Shown: positions 1-5,722, counted from the stretch's first letter. The stretch: DNA of 8,701 nt from CAITQP01 sp964533145 (GCA_964533145.1 CAZHLG010000022.1:1-8701), one strand, 5' to 3'. Notes: generated from the sequence alone by a model not told the origin. Program-made: numbers and translations.

Positions 1-15
1 ATGCACATTTGTCAA

Positions 16-1308
16 CTAGTGCGTGAAGATGATCTGGATTGTCTTGAGCACGATGCCGACGTCGAGCAGGAAGCTGCGATGGAGCAGGTAGTAGAGGTCG
101 TACTCCCATTTTTTCTCCGATTCGTCGACGGTGCGTGCGTAGCGGAACTTGATCTGCGCCCAGCCGGTGAATCCCGGCTTGATCGTCTGGCGGAGATAGT
201 AGTAGGAGATCTGGGCTTCGAGTTCGGTCACGAACTTGGGCTGCTCAGGGCGCGGACCGACAAGCGCCATGTCGCCGCGGAGGATGTTCCAGAATTGCGG
301 CACCTCGTCGATGTGGAGTTTGCGGATGACGCGGCCTACCGGAGTGATGCGCGGATCGTGTTCGCGCGTCCACTGCATGCCGCTCTTGTCGGCATCCATG
401 ACCATGGAGCGGATTTTGTATGCATTGAAGTGCTTGCCGTCCTTGCCGACGCGAAGATGATTGGTGAGGATGGCGGGACCGCCGTCTTCGAGGCGCTTGG
501 CGATGCAGGCGATGAGCACGAACGGGGAAGAGAGGAGCAGCACGAGGGACGAGACGGCGATCTCGAGCGCGCGGCGGGCGGTGCGGTAGCCGTAGCTTTC
601 GCGTTTTTCGGCGATGCGGGCGGCGAGCTCATCGTCCATGAGCGTGATCGGGACGCGCGCGAAGAATTCCTGGTATGCGTCGGCGAGCGAGCGTACGCTC
701 GCTCGCGAGCCGCGTTCGATGGCCACCATGAGTTCGGGCGTGCGGGCCTCGAGGATGATGAGGTCGGCGGCTGCGGGCGCGCCGCGAAGCGGCGCGCCCG
801 CCTCGACCGACGGTATCCGCTCCGTGACCGTGCCGAGCTCGGGGTGGGCGCGGAGTTCTTTTTCGAGCTCGAGCAGTTCTGGGCGGGAACCGACAAGGAC
901 GATCGTGCGCGGCAAGAGCGTGCCGATGTACCGGTGGAAGAGGCGGCGCCAGAGCACGATCAGCACGAAGGCGATCGCTCCGGTGATGGCGAGGTTCGTA
1001 CGCGGCGAGATGCCCGCGCCGCGCCAGATGTAGAAGGCGAAGCCGCCGAGCACTACGGCGGCCGTCATGGCGACGCCCAGGAGGCCGATGGTCCGCGGGC
1101 TCGGATTGATCGACCGCACGTCATATAGGTTGAATACGAAGAACACGACCAGCCAAAGCGCGAACACTCCGGCAAACGACGTGATGTGCGCCATGACGAC
1201 GCGCGCATCATAGTGCGGGCCGAAGCGCAGGACGATCATGAGCGCCAGCGCGGCCCCGCACATGAGCAGGTCGCCGACACCGAGCAGGTACTGCCTGGTA
1301 CGTATCAT
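16..1308 (-). CDS. Polyprenyl-phosphate sugar-1-phosphate transferase (exopolysaccharide/O-antigen initiating enzyme)
   Basis: Predicted integral membrane enzyme that moves a sugar-1-phosphate from a nucleotide sugar to undecaprenyl phosphate, the first step of capsule, exopolysaccharide or surface glycan assembly. The 430 residues match the usual WbaP/CpsE-type architecture: four N-terminal membrane helices (about 7-28, 42-62, 74-95, 107-120), a cytoplasmic Rossmann-like domain (about 133-240), a further hydrophobic segment with a central proline (about 247-271, P262) expected to be the re-entrant helix, then the catalytic domain. Visible catalytic-domain motifs are KIRSM (298-302), the acidic pair D334-E335 in HIDEVPQFWN, GPRPE (351-355) and PGFTGWAQI (378-386). 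The start is the ATG directly behind a TATAAT box, so the mRNA is probably leaderless. It diverges from gmd-fcl, fitting a role in a fucose-containing glycan, but the sugar it transfers cannot be read from sequence. The Rossmann-like part contains two perfect DNA palindromes, annotated separately. Confidence 0.93.
   Translation of the reverse strand: MIRTRQYLLGVGDLLMCGAALALMIVLRFGPHYDARVVMAHITSFAGVFALWLVVFFVFNLYDVRSINPSPRTIGLLGVAMTAAVVLGGFAFYIWRGAGISPRTNLAITGAIAFVLIVLWRRLFHRYIGTLLPRTIVLVGSRPELLELEKELRAHPELGTVTERIPSVEAGAPLRGAPAAADLIILEARTPELMVAIERGSRASVRSLADAYQEFFARVPITLMDDELAARIAEKRESYGYRTARRALEIAVSSLVLLLSSPFVLIACIAKRLEDGGPAILTNHLRVGKDGKHFNAYKIRSMVMDADKSGMQWTREHDPRITPVGRVIRKLHIDEVPQFWNILRGDMALVGPRPEQPKFVTELEAQISYYYLRQTIKPGFTGWAQIKFRYARTVDESEKKWEYDLYYLLHRSFLLDVGIVLKTIQIIFTH
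683..706. repeat. 24-bp perfect palindrome inside the sugar transferase gene
   Basis: The two 12-base halves (683-694 and 695-706) are exact reverse complements with no loop. They encode residues about 201-209 (SRASVRSLA) in the cytoplasmic domain, away from the catalytic motifs. Function unknown; a cruciform, a protein site or chance in GC-rich DNA are all possible. Confidence 0.6.
773..801. repeat. 13-bp perfect hairpin inside the sugar transferase gene
   Basis: Arms 773-785 and 789-801 are perfectly complementary and GC-only, with a 3-base loop (GAA on the plus strand). They encode residues about 170-179 (AGAPLRGAPA), a low-complexity stretch in the Rossmann-like domain. It lies 66 bp from the palindrome at 683-706. 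No T-tract follows on either strand, so it is not a standard intrinsic terminator. Confidence 0.65.
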
Positions 1309-1375
1309 ATGTGCGGATTATAGTGGCAAATCCGTGCTCTGTACAGGGCGCGGATTTATTGGTAAGGTATCGAGT
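1309..1375. promoter_or_regulatory. Symmetric divergent promoter with shared palindromic -35 and 30-bp inverted repeat
   Basis: The gap between the leftward sugar transferase and rightward gmd. A TGTACA box (1340-1345, self-complementary, 4/6 to TTGACA) lies exactly 17 bp from a -10 on each side: TATAAT on the minus strand (1322-1317) and TAAGGT on the plus strand (1363-1368, preceded by an extended -10 TGG). The two -10 boxes are exact mirror positions about the axis 1342/1343. Around that axis, 1328-1357 is an inverted repeat with 13 of 15 pairs complementary. The ATGs lie 8 and 7 bases behind their -10 boxes, so both transcripts are probably leaderless. The positions are seen directly; promoter activity and any regulator binding the repeat are inference. 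Confidence 0.7.
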
Positions 1376-2494
1376 ATGCAGAAGAAAGTCGCGCTCATCA
1401 CGGGCATCACCGGCCAGGACGGCGCATACCTCGCCGAGTTCCTCATCAAGAAAGGCTACGTCGTGCACGGCATCAAGCGCCGCGGCTCGCTCCTTAATAC
1501 GGATCGCGTCGATCATCTCTACGAACCCCCGCACAAAGAAGACCGCAATTTCATCCTCCACTACGGCGATCTGACCGACAGCACCAATCTCATCCGCATC
1601 ATCCAGCTCGTCCAGCCTGACGAAATCTACAACCTCGGCGCCATGAGCCACGTGAAGGTCTCCTTTGAGCTGCCCGAGTATGCCGCGAACGCAGACGGCA
1701 TCGGCACGCTCCGCATCCTCGAGGCCGTGCGCATCCTCGGCATGGAGAAGAAGGTTAAATTCTACCAGGCATCCACGTCGGAGATGTTCGGCCTTGCCCA
1801 GGAAGTTCCGCAAAAGGAGACGACGCCGTTCTATCCGCGTTCGCCGTACGGCGCCGCCAAGCTCTTCGCGCATTCGATCACGGTCAACTACCGCGAAGCG
1901 TACGGCATGTTCGCCGTGAGCGGCATTCTGTTCAACCATGAGTCTCCGCTGCGCGGCGAGACGTTCCTGACGCGCAAAGTCACGCGTGCGATCGCGGAGA
2001 TGTATCACGGTCTGTCCGAGAAGATATATGTCGGCAATCTCGACGCCAAGCGCGACTGGGGCCATGCCAAAGATTATGTCGAAGCGATGTGGCTCATGCT
2101 GCAGCATGACACCCCGGAAGATTTCGTCATCGCCACCGGCGTCACGACGACCGTGCGCGATTTCATCCGCATGGCATTCCGCCAGGTCGGCGTCGAACTT
2201 GAGTTCACGGGTGAAGGAGCGGCGGAGGTCGGCGTCATCACCGCGTCGTCCCAAAAGCTCGAGCTGTTTCCGGTCGGCAGGGAGGTTGTAGCGGTCGATC
2301 CGATGTATTTCCGCCCGACGGAAGTCGATCTGCTCATCGGTGATTCGACCAAGGCCCGCACCAAGCTCGGCTGGACGCCGAAGCATTCGCTCGAAGATAT
2401 CGTGCGCGAGATGGTCGCCTACGACATCGAACTCTTCAACAAGGAGAAGATCCTCAAGGAATGCGGCTACACGCCGCCCAAGCGGCACGATTAA
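1376..2494 (+). CDS. gmd: GDP-mannose 4,6-dehydratase
   Basis: Cytoplasmic NADP-dependent extended short-chain dehydrogenase that converts GDP-D-mannose to GDP-4-dehydro-6-deoxy-D-mannose, the first step to GDP-L-fucose (also to GDP-rhamnose and related sugars). The 372 residues are the normal family length. The dinucleotide-binding GITGQDG is at 10-16. The catalytic residues known from E. coli GMD (Thr132, Glu134, Tyr156, Lys160) appear here at a constant +2 offset: T134, E136, Y158 and K162 in SPYGAAK. RDWGHAKDYVEAMW (226-239) is a further family hallmark. The ATG at 1376 is preferred over the upstream in-frame start at 1238 because the protein then begins just before the first beta strand and because the extra 46 codons would run back through the promoter and into the divergent gene. 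No Shine-Dalgarno is seen. fcl follows after 26 bases, almost certainly in the same transcript. Confidence 0.96.
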   Translation: MQKKVALITGITGQDGAYLAEFLIKKGYVVHGIKRRGSLLNTDRVDHLYEPPHKEDRNFILHYGDLTDSTNLIRIIQLVQPDEIYNLGAMSHVKVSFELPEYAANADGIGTLRILEAVRILGMEKKVKFYQASTSEMFGLAQEVPQKETTPFYPRSPYGAAKLFAHSITVNYREAYGMFAVSGILFNHESPLRGETFLTRKVTRAIAEMYHGLSEKIYVGNLDAKRDWGHAKDYVEAMWLMLQHDTPEDFVIATGVTTTVRDFIRMAFRQVGVELEFTGEGAAEVGVITASSQKLELFPVGREVVAVDPMYFRPTEVDLLIGDSTKARTKLGWTPKHSLEDIVREMVAYDIELFNKEKILKECGYTPPKRHD

Positions 2495-2520
2495 TATCCT
2501 AAGTGTGCACACACAATAAT

Positions 2521-3465
2521 ATGGATAAGAACGCGAAGATTTACGTAGCCGGGCATCGGGGCATGGTGGGCAGCGCCATCGTGCGCCGGCTCGAGCAACA
2601 GGGCTATACGAACATCATCGGCCGCACGCATGCCGAGCTTGATCTCATGAATCAGCAGGCGGTCTTCGATTTCTTTGCTGCAGAGAAGCCGGAATACGTG
2701 TATCTCGCGGCGGCCAAAGTGGGCGGCATCATGGCAAACAACACGTATCGCGGCGAGTTCCTCTACAACAACATGGTCATCGAGATGAACGTGATCCATG
2801 CCGCGCACATGAACGGCGTGAAGAAACTGCTCTTCCTCGGTTCGTCCTGCATCTATCCGCGCTTCGCCGAGCAGCCGCTCAAAGAAGAGTATCTGCTCAC
2901 CGGCGAGCTTGAGCCGACGAACGAGCCGTATGCCATCGCCAAGATCGCCGGCATCAAGATCTGCGACGCGTACCGCGCCCAGTACGGGGACAACTACATC
3001 TCTGCCATGCCGACCAATCTGTACGGCCCGAACGACCACTACGATCTGCAGAACTCGCACGTGCTGCCGGCGCTCATCCGCCGCTTCCACGAGGCCAAGC
3101 TGCGTGGCGACGCCGACCTCACGCTCTGGGGCGACGGCACGCCGTTGCGCGAATTCCTGCATGTGGATGACATGGCTGAAGCCGCCGTCTTTTTGATGGA
3201 AACCTACAATGAGCCGGGTCACGTGAACGTGGGCGTCGGCGAAGACCTCACCATCAAAGCGCTTGCCGAGATGATCAAAGACATCGTCGGATTCGAAGGC
3301 ACGCTCTCGTGGGATACGAGCAAGCCGAACGGCATGTACCGCAAGCTCATGGATGTGTCCAAGATCAACGCGCTCGGCTGGAAGGCAAAGATCGGCCTGC
3401 GCGATGGCATCACGGCCGTATATGAGCAGTATGCAAAAGATCATCCGACGCTTCCTGAAGCATAA
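2521..3465 (+). CDS. fcl: GDP-L-fucose synthase (3,5-epimerase/4-reductase)
   Basis: NADPH-dependent epimerase/reductase that turns the Gmd product into GDP-L-fucose in the cytoplasm. The 314 residues fit the family. The nucleotide-binding GHRGMVG is at 11-17; the active-site residues known from E. coli (Ser107, Cys109, Tyr136, Lys140, His179) are all present at a +1 offset: S108, C110, Y137, K141, H180. The segment LREFLHVDDMA, typical of the family, is also present. The ATG at 2521 is chosen over a GTG at 2503 because it gives the standard N-terminus (MDKNAKIYVAGHRGMVG). There is no visible Shine-Dalgarno; the bases in front are an A/C-rich run (CACACAATAAT). Together with gmd this completes GDP-fucose synthesis from GDP-mannose. 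Its last 35 bases overlap the predicted start of the serine hydrolase gene. Confidence 0.96.
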   Translation: MDKNAKIYVAGHRGMVGSAIVRRLEQQGYTNIIGRTHAELDLMNQQAVFDFFAAEKPEYVYLAAAKVGGIMANNTYRGEFLYNNMVIEMNVIHAAHMNGVKKLLFLGSSCIYPRFAEQPLKEEYLLTGELEPTNEPYAIAKIAGIKICDAYRAQYGDNYISAMPTNLYGPNDHYDLQNSHVLPALIRRFHEAKLRGDADLTLWGDGTPLREFLHVDDMAEAAVFLMETYNEPGHVNVGVGEDLTIKALAEMIKDIVGFEGTLSWDTSKPNGMYRKLMDVSKINALGWKAKIGLRDGITAVYEQYAKDHPTLPEA

Positions 3466-3503
3466 GACGTTTTTGCTCGTGCTCGGAATGCTCGCGTGCG
3501 CGG

Positions 3504-3542
3504 CGGGCGGCTTTGCGGCGGGGTACGCCGCAAAGCCGCCCG
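3504..3542. repeat. 17-bp perfect hairpin in the signal/anchor region of the serine hydrolase
   Basis: Arms 3504-3520 and 3526-3542 are fully complementary, with a 5-base GGGTA loop. The DNA encodes residues about 25-38 (AGGFAAGYAAKPPV), at the end of the hydrophobic segment. No T-tract follows. It could form a strong mRNA structure inside the coding region; its role is unknown. Confidence 0.7.
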
Positions 3543-4287
3543 TAGTCGTCTCTGCCAGGGCCGTGCGCGAGAACACCGCAGCCTATCGCTTCATCCGACC
3601 GCTTCTCCTGGTGTCGCGGCCCGATATTTCCGTGCCGAGCCCCGAGTACGCGTCGCTTGCAAAAAAGATACAGTCATACGTCGGCGAGCAGAAAAAAGCC
3701 GGCGTGCTCGATACTGCGTCCGTGGTGTTCATCAATTACGGCAAAGGCGGTTCGTTCGGCATTGATCCGGGCGTTCGGTACGCGCCTGCCAGCTTGCTGA
3801 AAGTCGTTATCATGGTTGCATACCTGAAGCAATCGGACAGCGATCCGTCCGTGCTTGATCGGCGGCTCCCGTACGGTCCGGGAATAGCTCAGCATCTTGA
3901 GTACGTTCCGTTCGAGGCGCCGTCGGCGCTCGTTCCCGGACGCTCCTATTCCGTTTCGGAGCTCATCGATGCCATGATCGTTGAGTCGGACAACGGCGCG
4001 ATGAACGTACTCCTCACGAACATCTCCGACGACTATCTCTCCGGAGTGTACGGCGAGCTCGGTCTTTCCGGTCCGGAGTCGGGGGAGCGCTACACTATCT
4101 CGGCCGCGGATTACTCAGTGTTCTTCCGCATCATGTATAACGGAACATACTTGTCGGATGCTTCCAGCGAGAAGGCCCTATCCATACTTTCGCGCGCGAC
4201 CTTCATGGACGGTCTTGCTGCCGGCGTGCCGTCCGGCACGGTCGTCGCGCATAAGTTCGGCGAGCATGTCGAAGGAGCGGATGGCCG

Positions 4288-4307
4288 CGTCGAACTCCGT
4301 CGAACTG
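4288..4307 (+). repeat. 10-bp near-perfect tandem duplication causing the frameshift
   Basis: Units CGTCGAACTC (4288-4297) and CGTCGAACTG (4298-4307) match in 9 of 10 bases. Ten bases shift the frame by one, exactly the shift between the two halves of the serine hydrolase. Deleting one unit restores a continuous frame reading GRVELHDCG. Deleting a single C at 4297/4298 would also restore it, as GRVELVELHDCG, so a 9-bp duplication plus one inserted base is an equal explanation. Confidence 0.85.
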
Positions 4308-4465
4308 CATGATTGCGGCATCGTATATCCGGACGGAGACGCGTACCTGCTCTGTGTCATGACCAAGGGTCGGGACATCGAAAAGCTCAAAATGGCCATC
4401 GCCCATGTTTCCGAGATGGTGTATGCCGATGCTGCGCGCTAGCCGTCCCGCGCCGCGGCCGTCTC

Positions 4466-4474
4466 TGGTATACT
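4466..4474 (+). promoter_or_regulatory. Extended -10 promoter of the small membrane protein gene
   Basis: TGG-TATACT ends six bases before the ATG at 4481, placing transcription start at or beside the start codon. The -35 position (4446-4451) is a poor match, as is common with extended -10 promoters. Confidence 0.55.
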
Positions 4475-4480
4475 GTGGGC

Positions 4481-4612
4481 ATGTACGTCCGTCATTTCTT
4501 CAAGATGCTCCTCGGCCTCATCCTTATGGGCGCGCTCGGCGCAGGGGGTCTCGTGCTCGCCAACCACTATTCCAAGACTCAGAATGCGGCTCAGTCCGGA
4601 CAGGCGCAGTAG
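4481..4612 (+). CDS. Small single-pass membrane protein, 43 residues, unknown function
   Basis: I do not recognise this protein. From the ATG at 4481 it has a short basic N-terminus (MYVRHFFK), one hydrophobic helix at about 8-27 rich in Leu, Gly and Ala, and a polar tail of about 15 residues ending in QSGQAQ. Positive charges before the helix suggest a cytoplasmic N-terminus and an exported C-terminus. The case for a real gene is the extended -10 box TGG-TATACT ending six bases before the ATG, the same spacing as in front of the winged-helix gene at 5786, and the clean membrane-protein composition starting exactly at this ATG. It sits between the broken serine hydrolase and the L10 promoter, which begins 10 bases past its stop codon, with no terminator visible after it. 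It could be a small accessory membrane peptide; conservation has not been tested. Confidence 0.55.
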   Translation: MYVRHFFKMLLGLILMGALGAGGLVLANHYSKTQNAAQSGQAQ

Positions 4613-4622
4613 TTCGGTTCGG

Positions 4623-4651
4623 TTGACTTTTCCACGCATATTTGGCAATAT
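4623..4651 (+). promoter_or_regulatory. Promoter of the rplJ-rplL operon
   Basis: TTGACT (4623-4628), a 17-bp spacer and CAATAT (4646-4651) preceded by an extended -10 TGG. Transcription would start near 4658, right before the first paired base of the L10 leader structure, which supports the assignment. Confidence 0.7.
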
Positions 4652-4659
4652 GAGCCTGC

Positions 4660-4762
4660 CGTAGAAAGCCGGCGGGGATACCCGTAAGACCGGCCGAGGT
4701 CGAAGCCTTCCGCAAGGAGGGTTCTACGAACGCACGGCCCTTACGGGCCTTTTGCATTTTTT
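4660..4762 (+). promoter_or_regulatory. L10-type ribosomal protein leader with antiterminator/terminator switch
   Basis: A structured 5' leader in front of rplJ. Closing stem P1 pairs CGTAGAA (4660-4666) with TTCTACG (4722-4728). Inside are a bulged hairpin P2 (GCCGG 4668-4672 with CCGGC 4690-4694; CGGG 4673-4676 with CCCG 4681-4684; loop GATA; a UAAGA bulge at 4685-4689) and a hairpin P3 (4706-4711 with 4716-4721, one G-U pair, GCAA tetraloop). This three-way arrangement resembles the known L10 leader, where L10 bound to bL12 represses its own operon. CCCGTAAG (4681-4688) is also exactly complementary to CTTACGGG (4740-4747) in the terminator. Model: free RNA forms this antiterminator; L10 binding holds P2 closed and frees the terminator. 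Pairings are seen; the mechanism is inferred by analogy with Bacillus. Confidence 0.82.
4736..4762 (+). terminator. Attenuator terminator of the L10 leader
   Basis: GGCCC (4736-4740), loop TTAC, GGGCC (4745-4749), then TTTT-GCA-TTTTTT to 4762. It lies after the L10 leader fold and 15 bases before the rplJ ATG, so it must be read through for expression. Its stem is partly sequestered by the alternative pairing with 4681-4688. Confidence 0.85.
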
Positions 4763-4777
4763 AGGCACAGTACACAC

Positions 4778-5263
4778 ATGGCACTTACCAAACAGCAGAA
4801 AACAGAGGTCATGCAGGACCTCACGGGCGCTTTCGCAGACGCGTCGACGCTCGTTTTCGTGAGCTTCAAGGGACTGACCGTCGCCGAAGCGAACGCCATG
4901 CGCAAGCAGTTGCGCGAGGCGGGCGTGGGCTACAAGGTCGCTAAGAAGACGCTCCTTGCTCGCGTGCTCGGCGAGAAGGGCGTGAACGGTTCCGCACCGG
5001 AGCTCGCGGGAGAGATCGGCGTCGCGTATTCCGCGGATTCGCTCGCAGCGCCGCGCGAAGTCTACGCCTTCTCGAAAGGGAAGCAGACTCCGGCGATAGC
5101 TGGCGGCGTGTTCGAGGGAGCGTATGCCGACCAGGCACAGATGCTCGCGATCGCGACCATCCCGTCGCGCGAAGTGCTTCTTTCGCAGATCGCCTACCTT
5201 CTCAAGTCGCCGCTTCAGCGGCTCGCTATCGCGGTCAATCAGGTCGCGGAGAAGAAGGCATAG
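4778..5263 (+). CDS. rplJ: Large ribosomal subunit protein uL10
   Basis: Base of the ribosomal stalk: it binds 23S rRNA and carries bL12 dimers that recruit translation GTPases. The 161 residues are close to the usual bacterial length. The N-terminal half shows the family pattern: MALTKQQKTEVMQDL, VFVSFKGLTVAEANAMRKQLREAG and YKVAKKTLLARV, corresponding to the rRNA-binding domain. The C-terminal end (about 138-161, LLKSPLQRLAIAVNQVAEKKA) is the helix that docks bL12. The start ATG is the first in frame after the attenuator and gives the standard N-terminus. There is no Shine-Dalgarno; ACAGTACACA precedes it by one base. It heads a two-gene operon with rplL, which follows after 39 bases, and is very likely autoregulated through the upstream leader. 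rplK and rplA, its usual upstream neighbours in many bacteria, are absent here. Confidence 0.97.
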   Translation: MALTKQQKTEVMQDLTGAFADASTLVFVSFKGLTVAEANAMRKQLREAGVGYKVAKKTLLARVLGEKGVNGSAPELAGEIGVAYSADSLAAPREVYAFSKGKQTPAIAGGVFEGAYADQAQMLAIATIPSREVLLSQIAYLLKSPLQRLAIAVNQVAEKKA

Positions 5264-5302
5264 GGCGCATATTATTCAGCATTCATTCAACAGTACACAG
5301 GT

Positions 5303-5671
5303 ATGGCAAAATTCGATTCGTTCCTCAGCGACCTTGAAGGCGCATCCGTCCTCGAGCTCAACGAGCTCGTGAAGGCGATCGAGGAGAAGTTCGGCGTTTC
5401 CGCGGCAGCAGTCGCGGCAGCTCCGGCAGCGGGCGCGGGCGCAGGTGCGGCAGAGGAGAAGGACTCGTTCAACGTCGAGCTCACCTCGAGCGGCGAGCAG
5501 AAGATCGCGGTCATGAAGGTCGTGAAGGAAGCCCTCGGTCTCGGTCTCAAGGAGGCCAAGGACCTCGTCGACGGCGCTCCGGCGATGATCAAGGAAGGCA
5601 TGAAGGCCGCAGAAGCCGAGGAGCTCAAGAAGAAGCTCGAAGAGGCAGGCGCCAAGGTCACCCTCAAGTAA
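5303..5671 (+). CDS. rplL: Large ribosomal subunit protein bL12 (L7/L12)
   Basis: Acidic stalk protein, present as multiple copies on uL10, that contacts EF-Tu, EF-G and other translation GTPases. The 122 residues are a normal length. It has the N-terminal dimerisation domain (about 1-33, LELNELVKAIEEKFGVS), an Ala/Gly/Pro-rich flexible hinge (about 34-51) and the C-terminal factor-binding domain with the conserved KIAVMKVVKEALGLGLKEAK and LVDGAP segments. The gene follows rplJ after 39 bases without a promoter or terminator I can see, and a strong terminator closes the operon, so rpoB is not co-transcribed. The same ten bases found before rplJ (ACAGTACACA) lie three bases before this start, and again no clear Shine-Dalgarno is present. 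Confidence 0.97.
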   Translation: MAKFDSFLSDLEGASVLELNELVKAIEEKFGVSAAAVAAAPAAGAGAGAAEEKDSFNVELTSSGEQKIAVMKVVKEALGLGLKEAKDLVDGAPAMIKEGMKAAEAEELKKKLEEAGAKVTLK

Positions 5672-5695
5672 CGCATCCCCAGTTTTGTTCCCAGA

Positions 5696-5722
5696 AAAAA
5701 GCCCCCAATGCAGGGGCTTTTT
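5696..5722 (+). terminator. Intrinsic terminator of the rplJ-rplL operon
   Basis: AAAAAGCCCC (5696-5705) pairs perfectly with GGGGCTTTTT (5713-5722) around a 7-base loop. The A- and T-runs make it potentially bidirectional, though no convergent gene is present. Confidence 0.93.

Larger units (their letters stand above)
3431..4442 (+). pseudogene. Class A beta-lactamase-like serine hydrolase, frameshifted near its 3' end
   Basis: Predicted exported or membrane-anchored serine hydrolase of the beta-lactamase/penicillin-binding superfamily. From the ATG at 3431 there is a hydrophobic segment at about 13-34 (signal peptide or anchor), SxxK as S121-L-L-K124, SDN at 186-188, and HKFG at 274-277 in the position of the KTG triad. 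The reading frame then stops at a TGA (4310-4312), but the next strand of the fold (ELHDCGIVY, then YLLCVMTKG) continues one base shifted to a TAG at 4440-4442. Removing one unit of a 10-bp tandem duplication (4288-4307) joins the halves as DGRVELHDCG, giving about 333 residues. I read this as one gene broken by that duplication; an assembly or sequencing error is possible. An obvious class A ExxxN omega-loop motif is not seen, so true beta-lactamase activity is doubtful; a peptidoglycan-related hydrolase is as likely. The start overlaps fcl by 35 bases; ATG 3422 is an alternative. Confidence 0.85.

Noticed and set aside
1..1128. 375-codon open frame on the plus strand opposite the sugar transferase
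   Set aside because: It mirrors a confident membrane enzyme on the other strand; the translation is charged low-complexity with no recognisable domain, as expected for an antisense shadow in GC-rich DNA.
1238..1375. N-terminal extension of gmd by 46 codons
   Set aside because: It would run through the divergent promoter and into the sugar transferase; the family N-terminus begins at 1376.
1208..2512. 434-codon minus-strand open frame opposite gmd
   Set aside because: Gmd is certain from catalytic residues; the antisense translation shows no family features.
2491..3576. 361-codon minus-strand open frame opposite fcl
   Set aside because: Shadow of fcl and the start of the serine hydrolase; no promoter or domain support.
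4288..4312. Programmed ribosomal frameshifting in the serine hydrolase
   Set aside because: No slippery heptamer or downstream pseudoknot is evident, and a 10-bp duplication explains the shift simply. Kept only as an alternative.
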